NCBI RefSeq assembly: GCF_009363155.1
Contig: NZ_CP045302.1
Location: 4,603,194 to 4,667,193, forward strand
Origin: Azotobacter salinestris
GTDB taxonomy: Bacteria; Pseudomonadota; Gammaproteobacteria; Pseudomonadales; Pseudomonadaceae
Direction: 5' to 3'
DNA: 64,000 nucleotides
Shown: piece by piece, positions 39,393 through 47,981 of the stretch
Numbering within the stretch: position 1 is the first letter of the stretch
Layout: each line of letters opens with the position of its first letter
Position numbers and translations under genes: made by a program
Notes under the pieces: generated by a model
What the model saw: the letters and a program-made list of their open reading frames with translations, nothing else
What the model was told of the DNA's origin: nothing
Database searches by the model: none

Positions 39393-40232
39393 ATGCTCAA
39401 GCTGCACTTCAAAGACGGTCGCCAGGCGCCCATCTGGCTGGTCGAGGAACGCTTCACCATCGGCCGTGACCGGCGCAACCACCTGGTACTCGAGGATCCG
39501 GGCATCGGCGCCTTCCATGCGGAAATCCGCCAGCAGAACGCCCAGTACTACCTCCACGATTGCAACAGCGACAGCGGCACCTTCGTCAACGACACGCGCA
39601 TCGCCAGCCACTACCAGTTGCGTGCCGACGACCTGCTGCGCCTTGGCGCCGTGGAGCTGCTGCTGCTCGACCCGAGCAAGGCCAGGCCCAGGGCCGAGGC
39701 CACTCGGCGCTGGTTCCTGCAGGTGATCCAGGGCGAACATGAGGGGCGCAAGTTCCTCGTCCAGGGCTCGATGACCTTCGGTCGCTCGACCCGGTGCGAG
39801 CTGTGCTTCAGCGACCCCGAGCTGTCGCGCCGCCACGGCGAGTTCTTCCTCAAGGGCGATGTGCTGGAAATCAAGGACCTGGCTTCGGCCAACGGCGTCT
39901 ACGTCAACCGCAAGCGCATCGAGAGCGCCGTCCTGCAGCCCGGCGACCAGGTGCGCATGGGCTCGGTGACCCTGCTGGTGATCGGCCCCAAGGTCGAGGT
40001 GCAGCAGACCGAGGACGAGGACGCCACGCTGTTCATGGAGGCGGTCGACCTGCCCAGGCCGGAAAAGCCCAAGGCGAGCGGCCGTGCACCCGTCGCCAAC
40101 CCTTTGCACGACGCTGCCCAGGCCGCGCCCCAGCCGGAAGCGAAGGCCGACTCCAGCCCCCTGGCTCTGGGGCTGCTGGCCGGCGGGGCGCTGCTGGCGG
40201 TGGCAGCGGTGCTGGTGGTGCTCTTTCGCTAG
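39393..40232 (+). CDS. Twin-FHA-domain membrane protein
   Basis: 279 aa from ATG 39393. FHA1 (residues ~18-88: F-T-I-G-R-D-R-R-N-H, S-G-T-F-V-N) and FHA2 (~118-190: F-G-R-S-T-R-C, S-R-R-H-G, N-G-V-Y-V-N) each keep the phosphothreonine-binding Arg, Ser/Asn residues. A Pro/Ala linker leads to a C-terminal transmembrane helix (LALGLLAGGALLAVAAVLVVLF), a tail-anchor. It would place a phospho-reader at the membrane beside the kinase upstream. Forms a phosphatase-kinase-reader set. Confidence 0.9.
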   Translation: MLKLHFKDGRQAPIWLVEERFTIGRDRRNHLVLEDPGIGAFHAEIRQQNAQYYLHDCNSDSGTFVNDTRIASHYQLRADDLLRLGAVELLLLDPSKARPRAEATRRWFLQVIQGEHEGRKFLVQGSMTFGRSTRCELCFSDPELSRRHGEFFLKGDVLEIKDLASANGVYVNRKRIESAVLQPGDQVRMGSVTLLVIGPKVEVQQTEDEDATLFMEAVDLPRPEKPKASGRAPVANPLHDAAQAAPQPEAKADSSPLALGLLAGGALLAVAAVLVVLFR

Positions 40233-40391
40233 GAAATCATCCGGAGCACCCTGTTTTCTTTGGAGAAGGGACCCTGCCGGTCAGGATGGCTGGCGTCTTG
40301 CCGGGCAGTTCGCCACCAACTACGGGCATTGGAAGGCCAAGATGCTGGCTGCTCACGCCAGTGATTCTATATTCAAAAAAGTTTTATAAAT

Positions 40392-40409
40392 AAAATAATA
40401 AATTATTTT
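40392..40409. promoter_or_regulatory. AT-rich inverted repeat upstream of the sulfur nanocompartment operon
   Basis: AAAATAAT-AA-ATTATTTT, perfect 8-bp arms, inside a ~40-bp AT-only block (40370-40412) in the 267-bp gap before the rhodanese gene. In a GC-rich genome this is a strong candidate for a regulator site, e.g. a LysR-type sulfur regulator, or a UP element. It is also followed by T residues and could end the FHA transcript. Confidence 0.5.
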
Positions 40410-40499
40410 TTTGGAATAAGTGGGCGGCATACATTAACCCGCAACGTGGTGCGGCGGATGGGCTGCCGGGCCTCGACCAGTCAACCGGAGGACTCACCA

Positions 40500-41021
40500 A
40501 TGCCAGCCGCTGCCCCAGCTCCCCATATCGCCGAAGACATCCGGCGCCCCGTCGACCTGTCCGCCGTGCTCGCCGCCCGTCCGGCGGAGCTGTTCGCCCG
40601 GGCTCGCGCCCGCGCCGTTGCCGACGGCCTGGCCTATGCCGGCAGTTTCTATCCGCCGGAGGCCTGGGTGCTATTGCAGGCTGGCGTGGCGACCCTGGTG
40701 GATGTGCGCAGCGCCGAAGAGCTGAAGTTCGTCGGGCGTGTGCCGGATACTCTGCATGTGGCCTGGCAAAGCGGCCCGACGTTGATCAGGAATCCGCGCT
40801 TTCTCATTGAGCTGGCCGGCAAAGCAGGGCGCGACGGCGTACTGGTGCTGCTCTGCCGCAGCGGCAAGCGCTCCGCAGCAGCGGCGACCGCGGCTACGGC
40901 GGCCGGTTTCTCCCAGGTGTTCAACGTGCTGGAAGGTTTTGAGGGCGATCTCGATACCCATCAGCAGCGCGGCGAAAGCGGCGGCTGGCGGCACTGGGGC
41001 CTGCCCTGGGTGCAGGACTGA
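40500..41021 (+). CDS. Rhodanese-like sulfurtransferase, first gene of encapsulin operon
   Basis: 173 aa from ATG 40500 (CCGGAGGAC upstream). One rhodanese domain; active-site loop C-R-S-G-K-R-S with Cys119, and D-V-R-S-A-E-E-L earlier. The N-terminal ~45 residues are a helical leader. It would carry a persulfide and hand on or accept sulfur. It is the lead gene of a four-gene set with EpsC, encapsulin and cysteine desulfurase, spacings 88, 51 and -26 nt. Confidence 0.9.
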   Translation: MPAAAPAPHIAEDIRRPVDLSAVLAARPAELFARARARAVADGLAYAGSFYPPEAWVLLQAGVATLVDVRSAEELKFVGRVPDTLHVAWQSGPTLIRNPRFLIELAGKAGRDGVLVLLCRSGKRSAAAATAATAAGFSQVFNVLEGFEGDLDTHQQRGESGGWRHWGLPWVQD

Positions 41022-41109
41022 GCCGCCTTCACCCAAACGCTCCCGGCACTTCTTCCCCCGTCCATCCTCGTTCAGGACCGGCCGTTTCCGCGGCCGGCAG
41101 GGTTCCCTC

Positions 41110-42093
41110 ATGTCCAACAAACTCAAGGCTGTCTTCGACGGCGTCTCGCATATGCCGGAGGCTCCCGCGCCCGGCCCGGTGAACTGGCAGCTCGAACAGA
41201 TCGTCGACGAACTGCGCGCCGCCCGCGACGACTGGCGCAAGCGCTGCGGCCGGACGCGCGAGCTGGGTAGCCGCGAGCTGCCCTCGCGGCAGACCGTTGC
41301 GGAGATTCTCGCCGCGCTGTGTGGCGCACTCTTTCCGATGCGCCTGGGCCCCAGCGACCTGCGCGAGGAGAGTGAGGATTTCTATGTCGGACACACCCTC
41401 GACAGCGCGTTGAACGCTCTGCTCGGCCAAGTGCGCCTGGAGCTGCACTACGTCGCCCGCCAGTGCGGGCAGCGCGAGCCGGATCTGGAGTCGCGCGCGG
41501 TGCAGATCGTCCGCGAGTTCGGCGCCGCGCTGCCGGAGCTGCGCCAGCTGCTGGACAGCGACGTGATCGCCGCCTACCAGGGCGATCCGGCGGCGCGCAG
41601 CCTCGACGAGGTGTTGCTCTGCTACCCGGGCGTGCAGGCGGTGATCCATCATCGTCTGGCCCATCGTCTTTATGGCGCCGGAGTGCCGCTGCTGGCGCGG
41701 ATCGTCGCGGAGATCGCCCATTCGGCCACCGGCATCGACATCCATCCGGGAGCACAGATCGGCCACAGCTTCTTCATCGACCACGGCAGCGGCGTGGTGA
41801 TCGGCGAGACCGCGGTGATCGGCAACCGCGTGCGCATCTATCAGGCGGTGACCCTGGGCGCCAAGCGCTTCACCGTCGACGAGTCCGGCCAACTGCTCAA
41901 GGGCCAGGCTCGCCACCCCATCGTCGAAGACGACGTGGTGATCTACGCCGGGGCCACCATCCTCGGGCGCATCACCATCGGCAAGGGCTCCACCATCGGT
42001 GGCAACGTCTGGCTGACCCGCAGCGTGCCTCCGGGCAGCAACGTCACCCAGGCGACCCTGCAACACCAGCCAGGCAACGCGGAGCAGTCATGA
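41110..42093 (+). CDS. epsC: Serine O-acetyltransferase, EpsC type
   Basis: 327 aa. The C-terminal half is a left-handed beta-helix acetyltransferase: H-P-G-A-Q-I-G-H-S-F-F-I-D-H-G-S-G-V-V-I-G-E-T with the catalytic Asp-His pair, then Q-A-V-T-L-G-A-K. N-terminal 150 residues are helical as in EpsC/SrpH rather than classical CysE. It makes O-acetylserine, the direct precursor of cysteine. The gene is a known companion of Family 2A encapsulins, feeding cysteine to the desulfurase. Confidence 0.9.
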   Translation: MSNKLKAVFDGVSHMPEAPAPGPVNWQLEQIVDELRAARDDWRKRCGRTRELGSRELPSRQTVAEILAALCGALFPMRLGPSDLREESEDFYVGHTLDSALNALLGQVRLELHYVARQCGQREPDLESRAVQIVREFGAALPELRQLLDSDVIAAYQGDPAARSLDEVLLCYPGVQAVIHHRLAHRLYGAGVPLLARIVAEIAHSATGIDIHPGAQIGHSFFIDHGSGVVIGETAVIGNRVRIYQAVTLGAKRFTVDESGQLLKGQARHPIVEDDVVIYAGATILGRITIGKGSTIGGNVWLTRSVPPGSNVTQATLQHQPGNAEQS

Positions 42094-42144
42094 CGACGAC
42101 GCTTCCGGCCCTGTGCATTCATTCGAATCTTTCTGGAGCGATTC

Positions 42145-43077
42145 ATGAGTGACTTTCAGGACATACGCCAGGCACTAGGCGACAGCGCCGCCCGCCAGCT
42201 GGCGAACGCGACCAAGACCGTCCCGCAGCTTTCCACCATCAGCCCGCGCTGGCTGGTGCACCTGCTGCAGTGGACGCCGGTGGAGGCGGGCATCTTTCGC
42301 CTGAACCGGGTGAAGAACCCGCTGAACGTGCAGGTCGCCTGCTCGCAGCGCGACGAGGCGGTGCTGCCGCAGACCTTCGTCGATTACGAGGAGCAGCCGC
42401 GCGAGTACTTCCTCAACGCGGTGACCACCATCCTCGACGTGCACACCCGGGTTTCCGACCTCTACAGCAGCCCGCACGACCAGATCCGCGAGCAGTTGCG
42501 CCTGACCATCGAGACGATCAAGGAGCGCCAGGAAAACGAGCTGATCAACAACCCGGAATACGGTCTGCTGGCCAGCGTCGACCCGAGCCAGCACATCTCC
42601 ACCCTGAGCGGCGCGCCGACCCCGGACGATCTCGACGAGCTGATCGCCAAAGTCTGGAAGGAGCCGGCGTTCTTCCTCGCCCATCCGCTGGCTATCGCCG
42701 CCTTCGGCCGCGAGTGCACCCGCCGCGGCGTGCCGCCGCCCACCATCAGCCTGTTCGGCGCGCAGTTCCTGACCTGGCGTGGCCTGCCGCTGGTTCCCTC
42801 GGACAAGGTGCCGTTCGACGAGAGCGGGCGGACCAAGATCCTCCTGCTGCGCGTCGGCGACAAGCGCCAGGGGGTGATCGGCCTGTATCAGCCCGGCGTG
42901 GCCGGCGAGCAGAGCCCGGGGCTGTCGGTGCGCTTCATGGGCATCAACCGCAACGCCATCGCTTCCTACCTGATCTCGCTGTACTGCTCGCTGGCGGTGC
43001 TGACCGAGGATGCCCTGGCCGTGCTCGATGACGTGGAGGTCGACAAGTACCATGACTATCCGGCCACCTATAAATAA
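42145..43077 (+). CDS. Family 2A encapsulin shell protein (SrpI-like)
   Basis: 310 aa, length and sequence of Family 2A encapsulin. Starts MSDFQDIRQALGDSAARQL with a long N-arm (T-V-P-Q-L-S-T-I-S-P-R-W-L-V), then HK97-fold segments; W-K-E-P-A-F-F-L-A-H-P (E-loop/P-domain) and F-M-G-I-N-R-N-A-I-A-S-Y-L-I-S-L-Y-C-S-L-A-V-L-T-E-D-A near the C-terminus are diagnostic. Expected to assemble into ~60-subunit, ~24 nm cages. Ends K-Y-H-D-Y-P-A-T-Y-K. Its 3' end overlaps the cargo gene by 26 nt, which couples shell and cargo synthesis. Confidence 0.93.
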   Translation: MSDFQDIRQALGDSAARQLANATKTVPQLSTISPRWLVHLLQWTPVEAGIFRLNRVKNPLNVQVACSQRDEAVLPQTFVDYEEQPREYFLNAVTTILDVHTRVSDLYSSPHDQIREQLRLTIETIKERQENELINNPEYGLLASVDPSQHISTLSGAPTPDDLDELIAKVWKEPAFFLAHPLAIAAFGRECTRRGVPPPTISLFGAQFLTWRGLPLVPSDKVPFDESGRTKILLLRVGDKRQGVIGLYQPGVAGEQSPGLSVRFMGINRNAIASYLISLYCSLAVLTEDALAVLDDVEVDKYHDYPATYK

Positions 43078-44809
43078 TCCGCTGCCGGCGGCTGCTCCGA
43101 CGCCGGGCCTGCCGGACGTGGCGGAGCTGGCGCGGCTGGCCAACGCCTTCTTCGCCAGCCTGCCGAACAGCGCGCCGGCGCGTCCCGAGGCCGCGCCCGT
43201 GCAGGCGCTGGCTCCGGCGGGCCTTGCCGCCGGTCCGGGTGCGGCTGCGCCCGAGGCCCATGCCGCGCCGGTGTCGCCTTTCCCGGCGGCCGGCGGCCTG
43301 GCGCCGTCGGCCGGGGGCGCGCCGGCCACGCCGTACTACTATCTCGGTGAAGAAGGCGGCCATGCCGGCGAGCCGGTGCGCTTCGCGGATATCGCCATCA
43401 ATCCGCACGGCCTGGCGGTGCCGGGTGGTGACAGGTTGGAAACGCTGCTGCAATCGATCCTCGCCGAGCCGTCCGGACGGTTCAGCGCGCCGGCTCCGGC
43501 CGGAGCGGGAGGCGGGCAATTCTACTTCCTCGACCTGGCCACGCCACGTCTGGAGCAGGCGCCCGAGCTACCCGGCCAACCACAGGCCCGCAGCGGTTTC
43601 GACGTACAGGCGATCCGCCGGGACTTCCCGATCCTCGCCGAACGGGTCAACGGCCGGCCGCTGGTGTGGTTTGACAACGCCGCCACCACGCAGAAGCCGA
43701 AGGCGGTGATCGACCGCCTGACCTACTTCTACGAGCACGAGAACTCCAACATCCACCGCGCCGCCCACGAACTGGCGGCGCGGGCGACGGATGCCTACGA
43801 AGGCGCACGTAACAAGGTGGCGCGCTTTCTCGGCGCGAAGTCGGCGGAGGAGATCGTCTTCGTGCGCGGGGCGACCGAGGGCATCAACCTGCTGGCCAAT
43901 ACCTTCGGCCGCCAGTTCATCGGCGCGGGCGACGAGATCATCGTCTCCCACCTGGAGCACCACGCCAACATCGTGCCCTGGCAGCTGCTGGCCAACGCGG
44001 TGGGCGCCAGGCTCAAGGTGATCCCGGTGGACGACTCGGGGCAGATCCGCCTCGACGAGTACGCCAGGCTGCTCGGCCCGCGCACCAGGCTGGTGAGCAT
44101 CACCCAGGTGTCCAACGCCCTCGGCACGGTCACCCCGGTGGCCGAGGTGATCGCCCTGGCGCATGCCGCCGGTGCGCGGGTGCTGGTGGACGGTGCGCAG
44201 TCGGTGTCGCACCTGAAGGTCGACGTGCAGGCGCTGGATGCGGACTTCTTCGTGTTCTCCGGGCACAAGATCTTCGGTCCGACCGGCATCGGCGTGGTCT
44301 ACGGCAAAAAGGCGCTGCTCGACGGACTACCGTCCTGGCAGGGCGGCGGCAACATGATCGCCGATGTGACCTTCGAGAAGACCCTCTACCAGGAGGCGCC
44401 GGCGCGTCTGGAGGCCGGCACCGGCAACATCGCCGACGCGGTGGGGCTCGGGGCGGCGCTGGACTATGTCGAGCGCATCGGCCTCGACGCCATCGCCCGC
44501 TACGAGCACGAGCTGCTGGAGTACGCCACCCAGGGGCTCGCGGGGATTCCCGGCCTGCGCCTGATCGGTACCGCGGCGAACAAGGCCAGCGTGCTGTCCT
44601 TCGTGCTGCAGGGCTACCGTACCGAGGAGGTCGGCGCTGCCCTCAACCGCGAAGGCATCGCCGTACGCTCCGGCCACCACTGCGCGCAGCCGATCCTGCG
44701 CCGCTTCGGGGTGGAAACCACGGTGCGGCCGTCGCTGGCGTTCTACAACACCTTCGAGGAGATCGATCTGCTGGTGAGTACCGTGCAGCGCCTGGCGACC
44801 CGGCGCTGA
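43052..44809 (+). CDS. Encapsulated cysteine desulfurase (SufS-type cargo)
   Basis: 585 aa from ATG 43052. Residues 1-181 are Pro/Ala/Gly-rich and disordered, the cargo-loading extension; inside it two aromatic motifs, P-Y-Y-Y-L-G-E and F-Y-F-L-D-L, and the helix V-A-E-L-A-R-L-A-N-A-F-F look like shell contacts. From residue 182 a full class V aminotransferase follows: P-L-V-W-F-D-N-A-A-T-T-Q-K, PLP Lys406 in S-G-H-K, catalytic Cys544 in S-G-H-H-C-A-Q-P. It takes sulfur from cysteine, leaving alanine. Sulfur could end as persulfide or elemental sulfur inside the shell, as reported for related systems. Confidence 0.93.
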   Translation: MTIRPPINNPLPAAAPTPGLPDVAELARLANAFFASLPNSAPARPEAAPVQALAPAGLAAGPGAAAPEAHAAPVSPFPAAGGLAPSAGGAPATPYYYLGEEGGHAGEPVRFADIAINPHGLAVPGGDRLETLLQSILAEPSGRFSAPAPAGAGGGQFYFLDLATPRLEQAPELPGQPQARSGFDVQAIRRDFPILAERVNGRPLVWFDNAATTQKPKAVIDRLTYFYEHENSNIHRAAHELAARATDAYEGARNKVARFLGAKSAEEIVFVRGATEGINLLANTFGRQFIGAGDEIIVSHLEHHANIVPWQLLANAVGARLKVIPVDDSGQIRLDEYARLLGPRTRLVSITQVSNALGTVTPVAEVIALAHAAGARVLVDGAQSVSHLKVDVQALDADFFVFSGHKIFGPTGIGVVYGKKALLDGLPSWQGGGNMIADVTFEKTLYQEAPARLEAGTGNIADAVGLGAALDYVERIGLDAIARYEHELLEYATQGLAGIPGLRLIGTAANKASVLSFVLQGYRTEEVGAALNREGIAVRSGHHCAQPILRRFGVETTVRPSLAFYNTFEEIDLLVSTVQRLATRR

Positions 44810-44816
44810 AGCGAGG

Positions 44817-44853
44817 ACAGCCCCCGGCCGTGCGGCCGGGGGCTGTCTTTTTT
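44817..44853 (+). terminator. Strong terminator closing the encapsulin operon
   Basis: ACAGCCCCCGGCC and GGCCGGGGGCTGT arms (13 bp) with a 4-nt loop, then CTTTTTT. It lies 8 nt after the desulfurase stop and just before the convergent copA end. Confidence 0.92.
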
Positions 44854-44862
44854 CCGCTCCGC

Positions 44863-47343
44863 TCAGGCCGGCTGGAAACGCTTCAGGCGCAGCGCGTTGC
44901 CGAGCACGAACACGCTGGACAGGGCCATGGCGCCAGCGGCGAAGATCGGCGAGAGCAGCATGCCGTTGACCGGGTAGAGCGCGCCGGCGGCCAGCGGGAC
45001 CAGCGCGGTGTTGTAGGCGAAGGCCCAGAACAGGTTCTGCCGGATGTTGCCGAGGGTCGCGCGGGACAGGGCGATGGCCGTGGGCACGCCGCGCAGATCG
45101 CCGGACATCAGCACCACGTCGGCCGCCTCGATGGCGATGTCGGTGCCGCTGCCGATGGCCAGGCCGACATCCGCCGCGGCCAACGCCGGGGCGTCGTTGA
45201 TGCCGTCGCCGACATAGGCGATCTGCCCGTATCCGGCCTTGAGGCGCTTGACCGCCTCGACCTTGCCGTCCGGCAGCACTTCGGCCACCACCTCGTCGAT
45301 GCCCAACTGTCGGGCGATGGCTTCGGCGGTGCGGCGGTTGTCGCCGGTGATCATCGCCACCCGGATGCCCAGCGCGTGCAGGGCATGGATCGCCGCTGGG
45401 GTGCCGTCCTTGATCCGGTCGGCCACCGCCAGCATGGCGGCCAGGCGGCCATCGACGGCGGCGTAGAGCGGCGTCTTGGCCTCGTCACCGAGGCGCCGGG
45501 CCTCGCTGGCAAAGAGCCCCACGTCAAGGCCCAGCTGAGCCATGAAGCGGTCGGCGCCGATCTCCACCCGCATGCCGTCCACCGTGGCGCGCACGCCATA
45601 GCCGGTGACCGCCTCGAAGTCGTCCAGCTGGCCGAGGGCGAGGCCCTCGGTCTGTGCCGCATCGACGATGGCGCGGGCGATCGGATGCTCGGAGCGCGCT
45701 TCGACGGCAGCGATTCGACCCAGCACGGCGCCGCGTTCGAAGCCCTCGGCGAGGATCAGGTCGGTCAGCTCGGGCTTGCCGCGGGTCAGGGTACCGGTCT
45801 TGTCCAGCGCCACCACGTTCGCGTCCTTGAGCAGCTGCAGGGCCTCGCCCTTGCGGAACAGCACGCCTAGCTCGGCAGCACGGCCGGTGCCGACCATGAT
45901 CGAGGTGGGCGTGGCCAGACCCATGGCGCAGGGACAGGCGATGATCAGCACGGCCACCGCGTTGACCAGGGCGAAGGTCAGCGCCGGAGCAGGGCCGAAG
46001 AGCATCCAGGCGAAGAAGGTGAGCAGGGCGGCGAGCATCACCGCCGGGACGAACCACAGGGTGACGCGGTCGACCAGGGCCTGGATCGGCAGCTTGGCGC
46101 CCTGGGCCTGCTCGACCATGTGGATGATCTGCGCCAGCACGGTGTCGCCGCCGATGCGGGTGGCGCGCAGGGTCAGGGCGCCGTTCTGGTTGATGGTGCC
46201 GCCGACCACGCCGGCGCCGGGCGCCTTTTCGACCGGCACCGGCTCGCCGGTGATCATCGATTCGTCGACGAAGCTCGCACCCTCGGTCACCTCGCCGTCC
46301 ACCGGAATGCGCTCGCCGGGACGCACCTCGAGCAGGTCGCCGCTGCGCACTTCCTCGATGGCCAGTTCCTCGACCTGGCCGTCGCGGCGGACCCGGGCGG
46401 TCTTGGCCTGCAGGCCGATCAGACGCTTGATCGCTTCCGAGGTGCGCCCCTTGGCACGCGTCTCGAGGAAGCGGCCGAGCAGGATCAGGGTGATGATCAC
46501 CGTCGCCGCCTCGTAGTAGACGTGCACGGTGCCGGACGGCAGCAGGCCGGGGGCGAAGGTGGCGACCAGCGAGAACAGCCAGGCGGCGCTGGTGCCGACC
46601 GCGACCAGCGAGTTCATGTCCGGCGCCCCGCGCAGCAGGGCCGGGACGCCTTTCTGGAAGAAGCGCAGGCCGGGGCCGAACATTACCAGCGCGCTGAGGA
46701 CGAACTGCAGGATCCAGTTGGCCTGTTGCCCGAGGGTGGCGAGGATCAGGTGATGCAGGGCCGGAACCAGATGCGCGCCCATCTCCAGCACGAACACCGG
46801 CAGGGTGAGGACGGCGGCCAGCGCCAGGGCACGCTTGAGCGAGGCCAGTTCGGCACCGCGCCGAGCCTCCTCGGCGTCGAGCAACTCGCTGGTGGCGGTT
46901 ACGGGTTTGGCCGCATAGCCGGCACGCTCGATGGCGGCGATCAGGGCGGTCGTCGGCACGCCGCGCAGGACGCGCACCTGGGCCCGCTCGCTGGCCAAGT
47001 TGACGCTGGCTCCCGTCACCCCGGGCACCTTGTTCAGTGCACGCTCGACGCGGCCGACGCAGGATGCGCAGGTCATGCCGGTCACGCTCAGCTCGATGCC
47101 GTCTTCGGCGACCTGGTAGCCGGCCTTGTGCACCGCGGCGATGGCGGCGTCGACATCGGGGGCGCCGGCGAAGGCGACATCCGCCCGTTCGCTGGCCAGG
47201 TTGACGCTGGTACCCGTCACGCCGGGCACCTTGTTCAGGGCGCGCTCGACCCTTCCGACGCAGGACGCGCAGGTCATGCCTTCGATGGTGAGGCTCAGAT
47301 GCGCCGCCTGGTCTGGATGGTGGGCGCTGATCGATGACTCCAT
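44863..47343 (-). CDS. copA: Copper-exporting P1B-type ATPase
   Basis: 826 aa from ATG 47343. Two N-terminal HMA domains each with G-M-T-C-A-S-C (residues ~22-28 and ~89-95); 33 of 35 residues around the motifs are the same in both. Eight TM segments expected. Transport motifs: [22 protein letters not shown] and HP (S-E-H-P-I-A). Cu(I)-type CPC and C-terminal sequence agree with CopA1. It lies alone, behind a MerR/CueR-type promoter. Confidence 0.95.
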   Translation of the reverse strand: MESSISAHHPDQAAHLSLTIEGMTCASCVGRVERALNKVPGVTGTSVNLASERADVAFAGAPDVDAAIAAVHKAGYQVAEDGIELSVTGMTCASCVGRVERALNKVPGVTGASVNLASERAQVRVLRGVPTTALIAAIERAGYAAKPVTATSELLDAEEARRGAELASLKRALALAAVLTLPVFVLEMGAHLVPALHHLILATLGQQANWILQFVLSALVMFGPGLRFFQKGVPALLRGAPDMNSLVAVGTSAAWLFSLVATFAPGLLPSGTVHVYYEAATVIITLILLGRFLETRAKGRTSEAIKRLIGLQAKTARVRRDGQVEELAIEEVRSGDLLEVRPGERIPVDGEVTEGASFVDESMITGEPVPVEKAPGAGVVGGTINQNGALTLRATRIGGDTVLAQIIHMVEQAQGAKLPIQALVDRVTLWFVPAVMLAALLTFFAWMLFGPAPALTFALVNAVAVLIIACPCAMGLATPTSIMVGTGRAAELGVLFRKGEALQLLKDANVVALDKTGTLTRGKPELTDLILAEGFERGAVLGRIAAVEARSEHPIARAIVDAAQTEGLALGQLDDFEAVTGYGVRATVDGMRVEIGADRFMAQLGLDVGLFASEARRLGDEAKTPLYAAVDGRLAAMLAVADRIKDGTPAAIHALHALGIRVAMITGDNRRTAEAIARQLGIDEVVAEVLPDGKVEAVKRLKAGYGQIAYVGDGINDAPALAAADVGLAIGSGTDIAIEAADVVLMSGDLRGVPTAIALSRATLGNIRQNLFWAFAYNTALVPLAAGALYPVNGMLLSPIFAAGAMALSSVFVLGNALRLKRFQPA

Positions 47344-47374
47344 GGAGGTTCCTCGCAAATCTCGACTGCCGGCT

Positions 47375-47405
47375 ACCTTAGAGCTTGCCGTGGTGGCAAG
47401 GTCAA
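47375..47405 (-). promoter_or_regulatory. CueR-type promoter of copA
   Basis: On the minus strand: -35 TTGACC (47405-47400), 19-bp spacer, -10 TAAGGT (47380-47375). The spacer holds a perfect dyad CTTGCC-N5-GGCAAG (47400-47384). A 19-bp spacer with a central dyad of ACCTTGCC type is the mark of MerR-family copper regulators such as CueR. No cueR gene is in the window. Confidence 0.88.
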
Positions 47406-47645
47406 CGCTCGAGAGGCATCTGCGTGCGTGCGGCTTGTCCCAAATCATCGGTTGGGGGAGAGCTGGCTGGCAAAATGCTACACATGCAGGAGTGGCCGCG
47501 GGTACGACAGTGCCCGGATGTCGGCCTGGCCAGGGAAGGAGTCAGTTCATCAGATTTTCAGTCGCCATTATTTTGCCCGACTCCGTTCCATCGGCATTGG
47601 GAATGGCAAAGATCAACAACATGTTCCTCGGAGGGAACCGCTGTC

Positions 47646-47945
47646 ATGAAAACTTCCGGTGTCCTAACCCTGACCCTCAGTCTGTCGATGCTCGCCGGCG
47701 CCGTGAAGGCCGCCGAGGTCCGCGAAGACGCCGATTCCAATGTCTCGCACGGCAAGTCGCTGGGCGGCATGAACGGCATGATGATCGGCGCCATCGGCGG
47801 CCCGATCGGCATGCTGATCGGTGCCGGCGTCGGCATGCTGGTCGGTGACGGTGCGGAGGAGGTGGCCGAGAACACCCTGTCCAGCTCCGGCAAGCCCCAG
47901 CCTGCCGAGTCCTCCACCAATTCCAGCAAAACCGTCACCCGCTGA
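47646..47945 (+). CDS. Small exported glycine-zipper protein
   Basis: 99 aa. Signal peptide with cleavage near AVKA-AE (residue 23). A glycine-zipper helix (GAIGGPIGMLIGAGVGMLVG) spans residues ~51-72; the rest is polar. Ribosome site is weak (GGAGGGAAC, 47630). Similar small proteins occur in Pseudomonas envelope stress sets. Function unknown. Confidence 0.8.
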   Translation: MKTSGVLTLTLSLSMLAGAVKAAEVREDADSNVSHGKSLGGMNGMMIGAIGGPIGMLIGAGVGMLVGDGAEEVAENTLSSSGKPQPAESSTNSSKTVTR

Positions 47946-47953
47946 GAACTTTC

Positions 47954-47980
47954 CGGCCCGGCCTTGAGCCGGGCCGTTTT
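47954..47980 (+). terminator. Terminator after glycine-zipper gene
   Basis: CGGCCCGGC-CTTGA-GCCGGGCCG with four T residues; 9-bp perfect stem, 9 nt after the stop. Lies just before the convergent hydrolase gene end. Confidence 0.85.
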
Positions 47981-47981
47981 C

